A stretch of DNA of 64,000 nt from Anisakis pegreffii (lineage: Eukaryota; Nematoda; Chromadorea; Rhabditida; Anisakidae), in the NCBI GenBank assembly GCA_035041965.1, contig JAPYMA010000325.1, positions 248,001 through 312,000 on the forward strand, given 5' to 3'. The translations under genes were made by a program, and so were the position numbers. Position 1 is the first letter of the stretch. Each line of letters opens with the position of its first letter. The notes below the pieces were generated by a model. That model searched no databases and was not told the origin of the DNA. It saw nothing but the letters and a program-made list of their open reading frames with translations. Shown piece by piece: positions 26,773 to 39,243 of the stretch.

Positions 26773-28404
26773 TTTTGCGTCTTCCCACAACAATTACTCA
26801 GCGACTGCATCAGGGCAACAACAATCGAAATCTAGATAGGAGTTGAGTGTGTGATGCACATTAAAAGTACATCATTTTCAGCGGCAAGCAACGAAGCATT
26901 CAACAAAGCAAAATTAGTGCAATCCATTTTATGTGTCACTGAACTCAGTGAGTCATTCTTTTGAACATTCATTCATTCGTTTCATTCGCACACTGAAATC
27001 TTCTCTGTTGATTCACCATTCAGTTAATGACCAAAAGCATGAATTCAGTGAAGAATATGAAAATGAAACACTAAAATCTTGATTTATCTGAAAGATCGCT
27101 CCTCTAAGAACGAATGAATCGTTGAAGGAGAAAGAATTGGCAGCAGAATTCGTCGCAACTGAGGAACTGATAATTGTCCAAGTTCATTATTACTGTTGTG
27201 AAATGTTGAGTGACAATGTTGACTTCAGCACCACATCCAACTGAAAAATATCTCCTTACTTGTTAGATGAACGAATAAATATTACCTGGATTACGAATAA
27301 ACAGTTCTTTAAAAACAATCATATCATCGATCAAATATCGTCCGATCGATGACGTGGATGGATCGATTAGTTGGTTTGATTTATTGCGCGAGTAACGAAA
27401 TGAATCGTTCGTTTCACATTAACAGCCGGATTTCGTCATCTTTAGTTTACATGAATAAAATATCCATCTTATAGCACAGAAAAAAGAGTTGTGAATGTAT
27501 TTATGATGTATGCGCATGCATAAATGTGTATGAATGATTCAGATTGATGTTAAAGGAGGTGATACTCTAAATATGGAGAGATACGTCATGCCCAGTATGA
27601 GCACGTTTCTAGACAGTGCGAATCCAAATGCAAGGCAAGGTACGAGAAATTTTTTCATCCAACACATTAATTCCGTTTGTTGCACTCAGAACATTAACGG
27701 TACTGCATTATGGAAGAGTACAGCCATTCGAAAACTGGGCATTTGAGCTGTGTGAGCTAGCCGCAGACAGTCTCATTCATCATAATCTCTGTTTCGCTTC
27801 GAAAAAACTAATATGTAACTAATAAAACAATTCACGTCTATACTGGCTAATGCTACCATACATCAAATTCTTAATTTTCATAGCCTTTTTTAGACGCAGC
27901 ACTCTTATCTTATCAATGGACACGACAATATACAATGATATATTCGCAGGATTATAGTTTTTGCTAAAATCAATGTTCAATAGAATTAAGAAGGACAATC
28001 GTTTAACCTTGACGCTCATCGCAATTTACGATCCATTTCTCACGTAATCAACTGCGGATGAGCGATGCAGTAACTAAAACGTTATCGAAGAGCACTGACA
28101 TTGAACCTTTTAAGAACATCAATTACAAAAATGTGTCATAAAGGAAATGTAAAGGAAATGAATCAGATGTGAAAGTTATGATGACATCAAATTTCTATGC
28201 ATCACATCATATTCATCATGACAGTTTTTGTTCACTTGCTTGATATGACAAATAAAATTGATAACATCCACCCAACAAACAAACATCGATGATCAATTGA
28301 AAACTAATCAAACTATTTGCTAAAATCTAACGTCATTTCAGTGTGTTCACATTTTCTAACTAAGGTGTGAACATTCAAACATTCTAAAACAGTTTCATGT
28401 ATTC

Positions 28405-28555
28405 AAAAACGACAACTGCTGGCTGTTCCAATTGCATATTATTTCTTCACGGCAGGCATCAAGCAGTAGCTAGAGAGCTACAATTGAGCAAGAGCACGCT
28501 CAGCAATAGAATGACAAATTGATTGAACAAGCGTGCTAGACGTTACATTGTGTAG
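28405..28555 (+). pseudogene. Helix-turn-helix-like reading-frame remnant (possible transposase DNA-binding domain)
   Basis: In the frame beginning near 28412 a continuous translation contains HGRHQAVARELQLSKSTLSN, then RMTN, an in-frame TGA and LNKRARRY. AVARELQLSKSTLSNRM has the spacing of a psq/pogo-type helix-turn-helix (small residue, turn, STL..R). The TGA falls where a TGG (Trp) would fit. The frame is closed on both sides and no catalytic domain was found nearby, so this would be a decayed fragment. Short length makes chance resemblance possible. Confidence 0.27.
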
Positions 28556-29930
28556 TCCATAATTATGTTATTACATGAATTCATTGGATGAGATGAATAG
28601 ATCTGAATTTGATTCAATCACGCGATCAATGACAAATCGCAGCAATTCCTTTGAAAACATCACATGAACTAGATCATATGTAACTGAAGCTAGCCAAGTA
28701 CAAAGTGATGTATCCTAATATAGATGGACCAATTACGCTCATGGTAGTCGAATCAAAAAAAAAGAAACGCAAATATTTGCAATGGATGCACTCAAAAAAT
28801 CGAAAATATTCTTATCCACGAAAGGAAAGAAACGCGCAATCAAAACGCGGTGTCATACTGCACTCAGCGATCATTTCCTTGAAACAATATGGCAGTTAGT
28901 TGGGATATATCCAGATAAACTTCGTATATCGACGAAATATTTTTAGCCGAATAAATGAACGAAGCAAACGTTCGTAAGTTGAAGCTAACAAGCAAACCCA
29001 GTGAGTGCATGCGATTGAATTGAAACCAAGTGAATGGCTAGTGGTAAGGTAGCAGTATGTATTAAATCACTCAGTTGCAGACAATAAATCAAATGAAAAT
29101 AAATCTTTTTTTATTCGAATAGAAAGTCTGTGCACGAATCCTTTAGGCGTACTTCAACAATACATCATAAAGTCAACAAGAACCACTGTAAAGTTCGTTC
29201 AGTGTCTTCTAAACACATAGATTTTGTTGAAATTTGAAACGTGACTAAAGACTCGTTTGGACTTGTGCTCGTTTCACGTCAAGATTACATGTTACCGGTG
29301 TAAGGTATTATTTTCGATAGGCGATTTTTTGAATGACTCAAAATGACGAAACAATTGATAATGATTTGTGCACAATTGAGGTCGAAACAGAGATTGAACG
29401 GTGGTTTTGTGGATGTACTGCCAAGATGTACTGCTGATAAACGAAACGAGAATGCAGTGAGTGTGCACTTCGTGCAACGTTTACAGTGAATTTATTGCAA
29501 ACGAGTGCGCTCATGATTGAAACGGGTTCTGTAAAGTTGATGAATTATTCGCGCATCAAACTCATCTCTTCTGATGATAAACCCATTCACTCGTTTCTAA
29601 TTTATTACATTGTTAATTCAGTATAACGTCTGTTTATTCTGTTTTTCTTTCATCCCAGATCAATTTCATTTCGCATTTCACATCATCGAAAGCACCATCT
29701 GAATCGGCACTATCTGAGCAGAATTAAAGGGAAGACACTTTTAAGATAGCGATTTTTTCGACTGCACAGATATTTTTTACTCAATGTGAAAGTGATCTGC
29801 TTGAAATCTCTCAAGTTGTGGTTTCCGGGAACATGATGATAAAATAAAGGAAATCATGATCTTGACATCAAAATGTTACGATCATCATGCCGATGTGCTC
29901 AAACTTCTGCAGCACCACTTAATTGATTGA

Positions 29931-30422
29931 AACACGGCTTTGCTTTGCGTCGCATTTGAACTCCCCTGTGTAACCTGCGTAAACAAAAACACTCAACTTC
30001 AAGTGGCATTTGCAGGTGATCATTTTGTGCACCTATCACAAAATGCCTGCTATGATATATTACACAAATTTAAACCTACTAATTCTCATTTGTTTTGACG
30101 CGACTGTGCCAAACATCTGGGTAACATTACTAAACATCCAGACTTAATGAAGAAATTAAGTGTTACTGATAATGTTTCTACTGGCTGCTGTCCTAACAAG
30201 ACAGTGGGGCGACCTAAAGATTCAAAGGTTTTTCCTGAAGCATGGTATGAGTGGCTGACATTCAGCTGCGACAATTAACATCCTATTCCTCTTCGTTCAT
30301 GTGTTGTTACGTGCACGAAATCACCTACTCAGCTTTTAGATCATAGAAAGAAAGAAGAGCATGCACATTCAGAATCGCTGTCTAATTGCAAGTATCGTCT
30401 AGGATTTCGATATGAAGTCTAA
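29931..30422 (+). pseudogene. Decayed Cys/His-rich reading frame with two in-frame stops
   Basis: One frame reads protein-like for about 160 codons, broken only by TGA at 30096 and TAA at 30276, and ends at TAA 30420-30422. Segments include ELPCVTCVNKNTQLQVAFAG, NACYDILHKFKPTNSHLF (stop) RDCAKHLGNITKHPDLMKKL, STGCCPNKTVGRPKDSKVFP, EAWYEWLTFSC and, after the second stop, LRSCVVTCTKSPTQLLDHRK. The CxxC pairs, the KHLGNITKH stretch and the GRPK AT-hook-like motif suggest a zinc- and DNA-binding protein. If the TGA was once a Cys codon it would complete another CxxC (C-R-D-C). There are no frameshifts. I do not recognise the family. It is probably a transposon-derived gene fragment or retrocopy, given the repeat-rich setting. 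Confidence 0.45.
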
Positions 30423-31854
30423 CGCTTGGACGCCTGCGGAGAGATGGAGAAGAATTTTTTCGAAATTATCTATTCTAGACAGTGGAAAAAATTCAGCTGA
30501 TATACGAGATGACAGCCTTTTTTGTTCATATCATTAATTTTCAAGCTTATTGATCTCAATGCAAGGTTTACGCTCGCTTGTATTAAACATCATATTATAA
30601 ATGCTCTATTCGTGGTTGCATTGGTTTTCCATTCCCATTCTGTGCTAAACTCTGTTTCCTTTCAAGAGAGTCTATCATTCTATTCGAGAATTCCCATTTG
30701 CTTTTTTTTTTTTTTTACCATATCGTCATGTTTTTCGAATAAATCTAATTCATTCCTCGAGATGTGTCTCACTGTGCTTAAAATGTGTGTGACAATCTTC
30801 TCATCAAATTTTCCGCAGTACATTATTAATCATTTCAGTTATATGTTGCTCCGTCGCTAACAGTGCTTTGCATAAGCACATTTTTAAAACTGCTTCGCAC
30901 GTCGACATTTGGAAAAGTGTTTTCAGATTTTCTCATGGATATTTCAAGTTTTTTTCAATTTTTCGTTCCAAATTTTTCTCATATTTCAAATTTTTCGTTT
31001 CAAACTGTGATGCAAGCAATTGTGGTAAGATCAGAAACCTATTCTGCAGCCGAAGTCCCCCAAACCTCTGGATACAAAACAAAACAACCACGCCATGATA
31101 ATGCTATAAGCTCACTAAAACTAACGAATACTGACATCTCGTCGACCCTTTCAAGTCGATTTAAATGTAACATGTGGTGACACAGGGTGAAACATTTATG
31201 CAGCTGTCGCGCCACGCACCACTCATGCTTTCAAATTTATCCCAATTCCAGCAAAATTATAAGCTCATGTCCAGGCAAGAGATTCCAACTTGAGTTTGTC
31301 CCTATTATGTGACATCCGGATAATTTGTGCAAGGTTCTCTAAGCACTTTGCGATTCTGTCTCAAGCATGGAACGACACCAAACCATGCCTCGCAATGCTT
31401 CCCTTCGTTATGCCTGACGCGACAGCATCAAGCAGAGTGATGAAGGCACGAAAACACGAAGTAATCACATCAACAACAACACGAAATAATCATAAACAAC
31501 AACAACAGGATAATCAAACAAACTTCAGCATAAACACGAGATTTCAATGCACACATCTAATCGGACAATCCAAAGGAAGATAACATGACTAGATTGCTTT
31601 CCTACCTGCCTTTCTGTTCCTCTAGTTATCATCTGAGTGCTCGAATTATAAACTATGAGAAAATTTCATAATATCACCCCAAAAATGCTCTTTCAACAAC
31701 ATCTTATTGGTAACATACAAATCAGCTCATCCCAAGCCTGAGAAGACCTTATGCTGGCGACTAAGAGAAAATTCTAGCCTCTATGCACAGATCAAACTTC
31801 ACTTATCCAGTTCAACCCTGGCCTGGAATATAAGCTCTCGAAAGTGGTTCACTG

Positions 31855-33990
31855 TTAAGAACACAGGAGATTACCATAAAATTTGATGGTATTTAAATAT
31901 CTCTCAGCTAATGAACTGAAGAATCCGAATTGCTTCACACCCCATTTGAATGGATTTTTCAAAGTTATCAAGTACCTTATTAGCACTAATGACGTACAAT
32001 AGCTGCACTGGCATGGGAGATAAGGATGTGCATCATAGAAGTGTATGAATGCCGTCATGACACTAGCTAATAGATAAGCTTCGGCGAGTAACCACAAACA
32101 CCTGAGAGATTTCTCCTCATAACGCATTTAATGACATTGGAACTTTATTCCAGCTGTTATTAAACAGCACTATGACGAAGACGTTGTTCGAGTCACCAAT
32201 CAGCAACTCGTCTCTACAGGATGAGTGGTCAAGGCGAACTTTCCAGACCTACCGCTAACTTCATAAGGTGATTCATACCCTACGTTAGTGAAACTCAATT
32301 TTTAGGGAATATTTTCTTCATTTGATATGCCAGTACAGCCATTATCAACACCTGATGATAGCTCTCCCAGAAACTAACTAATATGTTCCTTTCAATACGA
32401 TAACTTTAGACCATTCGAGTGGATTGCATGAGGTTATCGAGTATCTCAGTAGCACAAGTGATGGATGATAACTACACTTGCAAGGGACATAAGGATATCA
32501 TCATAGAATTGTATGAATGCCATCATGACACTAGCTAATAGATAAGCTTCGGCGAGTAACCACAAACACCTGAGACTTCGAGTCACCAGTCAGCAACTCG
32601 TCTCTACAGGTGAGTGGTCCAGGCGAACTTTCCAGACCTACCGCTAACTTCATAAGGCAATTCATACCCTACGTTAGTGAAACTCAGTTTTATAGGGATA
32701 TTTTTCTTCCTTTGTTATGCCAGTATAGCTATCAAAACAAAACTGAAGAACCCATAATGTCTCTCCTCTCATTTGAATGGATTACTCAAAGTTATCAAGT
32801 ACCTTATTAACACTAATGACAGACAACAGCTGCACTGGCAAGGGAGATAAGGATTGCATCATAGAATTGTATGAATGCCATCATGACACTAGCTAATAGA
32901 TAAGCTTCGGCGAGTAACCACAAACACCTGAGACTTCGAGTCACCAGTCAGCGACTCGACTCTACAGGATGAGTGGTCCAGGCGAACTTTCCAGACCTAC
33001 CGCTAACTTCATAAGGCAATTCATACCCTACGTTCATGAAACTCATTTTTATAAGGATATTATTTTCCTTTCATATGCCAGTGTAGCTACTCAAAACATA
33101 CTAATTGAATACTTTCCCATTAACAAGCTACGGAACTCATAATGCTTCTCCTCTCACTCGAATGGATTTCCTAATGTTTTCAAGTACATTATTACCACTT
33201 ATGACGGACAATAACTGCACTGGCAAGGGAAATAAGGATAGCATCATAAATGTGTATAAATGCCGTCATGACACTAGCTAATAGATAAGCTTCGGCGAGT
33301 AACCACAAAAACCTGAGAGATTTCTCCTTATAACACATTTAACAACATTCAAACTAAGCGATGTGATTTCATAAGTGTAGTCAATGGCCAACCCGAAACA
33401 ATTCCCCCCTGTTAAGGGAAAGTGCGCACGGTGAGTCCGGGAACCCTCGTTACCCAAGCAAATGCCCGAAGGCACTACTCAGGCCAACTTACGCGCAGTC
33501 CCTAGCCCCGGTCAAATTGGCGCCTTTCCCGGGCCGGGAACGCCCTTACTATATTGTGCAGAAAGAATGCTAACGATACTCGGGCAAGTATCGCAGGCAT
33601 ATTTCAAAACATTTCTCCCCGATTCGCCGAGACTGCCGGTAGGTGGGGAACACCTGTCGCATTCACCTAAACCTAGCCCCGCTTATTGGCAGCTCGACGG
33701 GTTGGGATCGCCCACGCAACCAAAATTTGCATTTTAAGAATGACCATTGACTACACAAATGATATCGCATCAGCCTTATTCCAGATGTCATTAAATAGTA
33801 TTACGAGGAAGACGTTTTTCGAGTCACCAGTCAGCAACTCGACTCTACAGGATGAGTGGTCCAGGCGAACTTTCCAGACCTACCGCTAACTTCATGAGGC
33901 GATTCATACCCTACGTTATGAAACTCATTTTTATTGGGGCATAATTCTTCTTTTCATATGCCAGTGTAACTATTGTCAATACTTGCTGCA
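31855..33990. repeat. Four-copy tandem array, units about 360-470 bp
   Basis: The landmark tagataagcttcggcgagta recurs at 32071, 32539, 32897 and 33282. A second landmark, tccagacctaccgctaactt, follows in each unit (about 32246, 32632, 32992, 33873). Units also share tcataccctacgtta and ctgcactggcaaggga. Copies 2 and 3 lack a ~90 bp segment present in copy 1 (from gagatttctcc to gacgaag). Copy 4 keeps that segment but is split by a 420 bp insertion at 33356-33775. Reading frames inside are not shared among copies, so the array looks non-coding: a minisatellite or degenerate element array. Confidence 0.85.
33356..33775. mobile_element. MITE-like insertion with 31 bp terminal inverted repeats and a GC-rich core
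   Basis: Comparison with copy 1 of the surrounding array shows a clean interruption between aact (ending 33355) and ttattcc (starting 33776). The ends are inverted repeats: gatgtgatttcataagtgta... on the left pairs with the reverse complement of the right end (...ccattgactacacaaatgat), about 26 of 31 matching. No obvious target-site duplication is visible. The core (about 33394-33720) is far more GC-rich than its surroundings and contains small hairpins, such as ttcccgggccgggaa and cgatactcgggcaagtatcg. There is no transposase, so it is non-autonomous. The core may be captured or structured sequence. Confidence 0.65.
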
Positions 33991-34530
33991 GCTCCTGCCG
34001 CAACAAACTAAACAAACATTCTCTTATACTCTACCTCTAAAGAGCGACCAGTTCCGAGAGCTTGTTCCTAAGCTATGAATTCACTATGTTACTGCCATCG
34101 GGTTGTGCATAGATGACTAACCTCTTCTCTGAACCGCATGACTAAGGTTTGGTCAAGTCAGTCCAAGTCCAAGTTTAAGCTCAAAGTCAAATTTAAGTAA
34201 GCTCAAAGTCAAATTCAAATCAAGGTCGGTCAATCTCAAACAATACCAAATCAGCTAAGCGATGCGTCAACTCATGCAAAAATTGCATTTATGACGTTTC
34301 ATAATCTTAAGTCACAATCAGTATGCTTCAATGGAAAAGCTAAGTCAAATCAGTTCTGTGCCGGTTAGAACTAATTTAAATCAAATTGAGTGAAATCTGT
34401 CACAACTACCTCAATAGATGTCAGCATATGTACTAGTCTTGTATCTATGCTAGAGTCCAACATGTAATCGAGTCCATATTAGGGGAGTGATTAGGGAGGT
34501 GCACAAAATGAAAAAGAAGTTCGATTAGGT

Positions 34531-34605
34531 GGGACCGGCCATATCAATATGCAGTCCAAGTCCCTACCTCTGGATCCGGAGTTAAGCGGGTCGTCACGTG
34601 CCGCA
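34531..34605 (+). ncRNA. 5S rRNA-like fragment (pseudogene or 5S-derived SINE head)
   Basis: The stretch accggccatatcaatatgca, then tccctacctctggatccgga, gttaagcgggtcg resembles the 5' half of eukaryotic 5S rRNA. It keeps CCATATCA near the start and the GTTAAGC of the internal A box at about the right distance. The 3' half, with the C box and closing helix, is not recognisable, so it is not a functional 5S gene. A 5S-promoter-derived short interspersed element is an alternative. The match is by eye. Confidence 0.4.
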
Positions 34606-37600
34606 TCCCTCCTTCACCCTACCGCATCAGTTAAAAAATGATTCAAAATATTGACAACAATGATGAATGTACAAAATGAATAAACAAATACATAGTGAAA
34701 ACATTTCTGACAATGGTTAACAACAAATACGATAATATTTCTGCAAATCATTAAATTTACAAAATGAGAATCAAAATGTAATGAGCCAATTCAGCTTCCA
34801 CGAAATTTTCATTCTTTCATATGCAATATTTTAAGATGAGATTTTTTCATTTCTGAGGGAACTGAACAGATGGTTCACAGAAAATAAATTGGAATATAAT
34901 CAGAATATATGCATTAGTGTCATCCAGAGTCCCTTCAAATGGGTAATAGAAATTTGTGGATATCGTAGAAAATGGTTAATAAATAGTGATCGTGATGGCT
35001 CAATAAATTTTCCTGTATATGACAATACAAAAATAGAAATACATCACATTGAACAGTAATAACAATAATTCAAAGTAACAATGATAATACAGCATGAATA
35101 ATACAAACAACAAAATCAGAAAGCACTAAATCAATCACTCAGTTAAGAAATTAGAGGTGCCATAAGCAACTCGAAAATCGCATGACATAATTCCACAAAC
35201 GATGAAAAGTGTCATATCACAGGATAATACACAACAATATCAATGTCATATGATCAAATACCCATCACGAGTTAATATAAACAAATTATGGCTAACAAAT
35301 AATCAACAACACATACAAACATACAATGCACAAAAATTTACATATGAATGCATGAATGAAAGAATGAAGCATGCATAAAATGTGGTCACTGACCACGACT
35401 CAATTTTATTTTGCAGTCCCTAATCGTAAGTTCGAAATGAAATGGAAATAAATGAGGAAAACTACGGTTGTGTTATCTATCATTTACTCGTATCCTAGTG
35501 AAATGAAAAATGATTAAAAATAAAGTCGAAACTCCTAACCTGACGCTTCCTCGCACCTTGGGGTCGTATCTGATAGTCATATATGTGTTGTTGTCGTATT
35601 TGTATTGACGTCGAATTAGATACTAATGTCGTAAGATTCGCACATTGGTGTCGTATTCTAACTGTTGTCGATTGCTAATGAACACTGTTGTTACTAACAC
35701 CACGACCGTCATCTGGCCACCATCGTCGATCGTCGTGTCCGGATGTCCATTGAAATCAGTGTCAACACAACCATTCTATCTAGAATTGAACAACGGTATA
35801 ATGCTAACAAGATCATGTATCATTTCGACTAACTATTTAATAGCCTACATCAACACATCTGCCACTGAATATTCATGCGATACATCATAGTCACTGAATA
35901 TACGCTAGATTCACGTTAGATCGGGGAAAGTTAGCAATACTGATTGACAATAAAGTCATTCCAAACCACCAAATAACAAATTAAATCATCTCAATTTGAT
36001 CCAATTCCTCACCTTATATTGAAGTTACGGTAGCTTGTCACCAACGAATGTGACCAATCATTACCAAGTTCGCTGCCAATGACCATCACTGTAGTCTGTT
36101 CGCTCGCTCGCTTCACAACTACGCACGTCTGCAACAATATTAAATAATTAATTCGCAGTTTTCACCATATGCAGTTCAATACGATTCTTACTGATAACAC
36201 GTTTCTCATTTATAAATTATTCGCACACGTTATTAACGCTTCACGCTAATATAGCGATGGTGATGATTTAAGAAGACATCACTTACACCCTACCAAAAGT
36301 TACCATATTTCAGCATTTAAACTAAATTCAAAGATTGGGTCTAGATGACCTTTCCACCCTCCACTCTTTAGAAGAACATGGCCCTTTATTATATCTCCCC
36401 TTAATCTATGCAATCATCGACCTATCAAACAATATGATAATAATATTCATGACAAATTGGAAGATTATTTGAACTCGAAACATTTAATGCGCAATGTCGA
36501 ATCACATCAGAAAATACGTGAACCGACTAAAATCATGAATAACATATATAAACATACATCACGCACCACCGCTCAACCGCACAAATCAAACATGACAGAA
36601 GTAAATGAATACATCAATATTATGAGTGAGGCAGCGACTTTAACTGATCAGTCGTGATCAATTGGTATGTTACCATTGACACATTGATAGAATTCATAGT
36701 GTGCACATATATGATCAAAACGAGGAGATCAGCAAAGCATGCACATGTTATTATGCCGAGTGAATTCCAATATCAATAGAAAAAAGAATTGATAATTCTC
36801 AGAAATCATTCTCCAGCATCTCAGAAACTGTTTCATTGCAGGATGCGAATGCAATTCCGGAATACGCTGACAGTATTAATCGCACTATAATCTATTGGTA
36901 TTCTGGAAAAATACATGGAGTTTCTGGATGTTTTGTTTGCGGCGAACAGAGCTCATGAAAAATTCGGTTCTCTTCGGCTGTTGAGTCGATAAAGTCGAAA
37001 TTGGAAAAAATTGGATGTACTGACTTTAATGAATATCGAAGTATGGAAGAAGTCGTACAGTCATTGTAAGTTAAATAAAAGTGATTTAAGCCATCATGGT
37101 GGCTAAAAATCGATGGACAAGTGGGGTGCTTGCTTTCGTTATGAAGCCGGAAATTGTCGAAATAGCATCGCGATGACTAGTAAGAAAGGAAATAAAACGG
37201 GAATATAGGAGAGAGTAGAGATGCAGAGGTGTCATGAATCTCGAGTATCATGCCTCAGATGCGAGGTGTACACGTGCATGTTTAAAGCATTGTAAGCATG
37301 GAACATCGCTTGATGCTTTTTGACGTGATGCATTTAAAGGCCTTTTGCAAAATTCTATTGCATTGACAACACTTCGGTGTAAAAGGTTATGATCTATGAT
37401 CAGTTATTTGAAACTGCATCATCAAAAGGAAGACTGGATTTGGAACTTTTGCCCTTGCTGGATGCTAGAGCATAAGCATATATCCTATTGTAAGTAATGA
37501 TATCCGACTGTTTTTGCAAGTAACTATTCAATGGTATCATCATCAGCTTGAATCAAGGTTAAACGCATGTGAAAGCATGATTTATACAATTGCGACGCTC

Positions 37601-37800
37601 AACACATTCAAAATCTAAGCATTCGAATCGCTCTGATGAGCAAATCGCCTTATAGCAATGAAGTACTTAAGGATAATTTGAACGAAACTGCTGAATGATT
37701 TCAACAAAACAAAACTAATATAAAGAATCTCAGCAGGCATACATCGAAATAATCGACAAAATCCGAACAGCGAACAAAACCGTCACATAAAATAAACACT
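34606..37800. other. AT-rich stretch without a recognised gene
   Basis: Mostly low-complexity AT-rich DNA with short unconserved frames (for example 35645-35890 and 36457-36657, plus strand). Between 35560 and 35660 the motif tgtcgtattcg and variants recur loosely. No RNA gene was seen. Confidence 0.45.
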
Positions 37801-38640
37801 AAGCCACTTGAGTTATGTTCAGAAAATCGGCTATATCTCCTCAAATAAGCAAAATCGCCTAACAACATCCACACACTTCTGAAAGCAGAAAATATGAGGA
37901 ATCTAATGATGTGAAAAAATTGCCATGTTACTGGGTAAAGCTGAGGGCTCGGTTAGTTTGAAGATGGTGTCCCTAATGCCACTATAGCAATGAACGCATT
38001 GATCAATGGTGATACATTTACATGAAATGCGTTCAGAAAATAGCCATATCTTCTCAAGAAAGCGGAATTGCTCAACAAGATATATGTTTTTCTGAATGTA
38101 GAAATTCAGATGGATCGAACGGTGCACAAAAATCCATGTGTTACTGTGCAAACTCCACAATACGGTAGGCGCGAAGATGGCAAGCCGTATAGCATTGAGA
38201 AAATAGCTATATCTCCTCGACTAATCCTAATTTTTGGGCAAAATATATGATATTCTAAACGTAGAGATTCTGAGCAGTCAAATGATGCAAAGATATTCCT
38301 TTGTTTTCGGGCAGACCTGAAAGTACGATTACCTTGAAGATGTTAACCTCCTCAGCGCTGAACAATGTATATATTTATCCAAAGTGGTCAGCAGGATACG
38401 AACAAAGATTACGGTAGGCCTCAAGACGGGAAACCGTACAGCATTGGGAAAATAGCCATAACTCCTCAAGAAAGCGGAATTGCCCAACAAAATATATGTT
38501 TTTCTGAACGTATAGATTCAAATGGATCGAATGATGCACAAAAAACCATATTTTTCTGGGCAAACTTGAGAATATGGTAGGCTCAAATATGGCAAACCGT
38601 ATAGCATTGAGAAAATAGCTTACCGTTTTCATGATAACCG
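37800..38640. repeat. Satellite block A, about 163 bp unit
   Basis: The landmark aaaatagc(t/c)atatctcctc recurs near 37824, 38037, 38200, 38450 and, truncated, 38613; spacings are 213, 163, 250 and 163. Units share caaaatatatgtttttctga, a gattc(a/t)gatggatcgaatg(g/a)tg stretch and gcaa(a/g)ccgtatagcattgag at the junction. The same unit returns in the same orientation at 43.9-44.5 kb. Copies are diverged and non-coding. Confidence 0.8.
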
Positions 38641-38764
38641 TACTCCCAGCTTTGCCTGCGATATAAGAAATTCTGTGCGCCATTCGGTTCAACAGAACCT
38701 ATAGATTCACAAAAAATATATCTTGGTGAGTAATTCCACTTTCCTATGAAGGTATGGGGCACCC

Positions 38765-39010
38765 CACTTTATTTTTTTCCTGGAATATTTTTAAACACAA
38801 AAAACGAAAAAAAATCAACAAAAAACAACACAGCACTCAAATAAAAAACCGCACTTACTCGAAATCAATAATCTCTCACTCACAAACAATTTAAAAAACT
38901 CACAGTTACACACAAACACACTCAAAATAATTATCAAAACACACCTTCACACACAAAATCCCCCCTCAAATCCTCCAATCCCCCCTCCCTCAAAATTCAC
39001 AACAAAAAAA
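38765..39010. other. A/C-rich low-complexity stretch
   Basis: Almost entirely A and C on the plus strand (runs such as aaaaaacgaaaaaaaatcaa and cacacaaaatcccccctcaa). It follows the end of satellite block A. No gene is seen. Confidence 0.7.
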
Positions 39011-39243
39011 TCCAAGTGACGATCCCAAAAATCGACACCCGAATTTTCACGCCCGCGGATGGCCACCGAAGTCTGAAATATGGGATTCTATTAGGAGGGC
39101 ACGTAATGATCATAAAATGAAGGAAGGTTATCATAGAATTCATAAATAAAGGAATAAACGAAAGAACATATAATTTCGAATAGGAACCAGAAAGGATTAA
39201 ACACTATCAGCTAAAATCAATAACGAATAAAGACAGAGTTCAT

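Larger units (their letters stand above)
22508..28404. other. Intergenic stretch upstream of the kinesin, no gene recognised
   Basis: Contains the kinesin promoter region by position, but no TATA box or clear spliced-leader acceptor was recognised before the ATG at 22507. Frames up to about 100 codons occur, for example a proline-run frame near 24420 on the minus strand, but none has convincing splice context or conservation. Small repeats (26719-26772), a G-rich run near 25899-25919 and CAG-type repetition near 24775-24800 are present. Confidence 0.45.

Noticed and set aside
33462..33737. 91-codon plus-strand frame in the GC-rich element core
   Set aside because: High GC removes stop codons; the translation is Pro/Gly/Ala-rich with no motif and the frame crosses hairpins.
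31855..33990. CRISPR-like array
   Set aside because: Units are hundreds of bases long with no short repeat/spacer pattern, and the DNA is eukaryotic.
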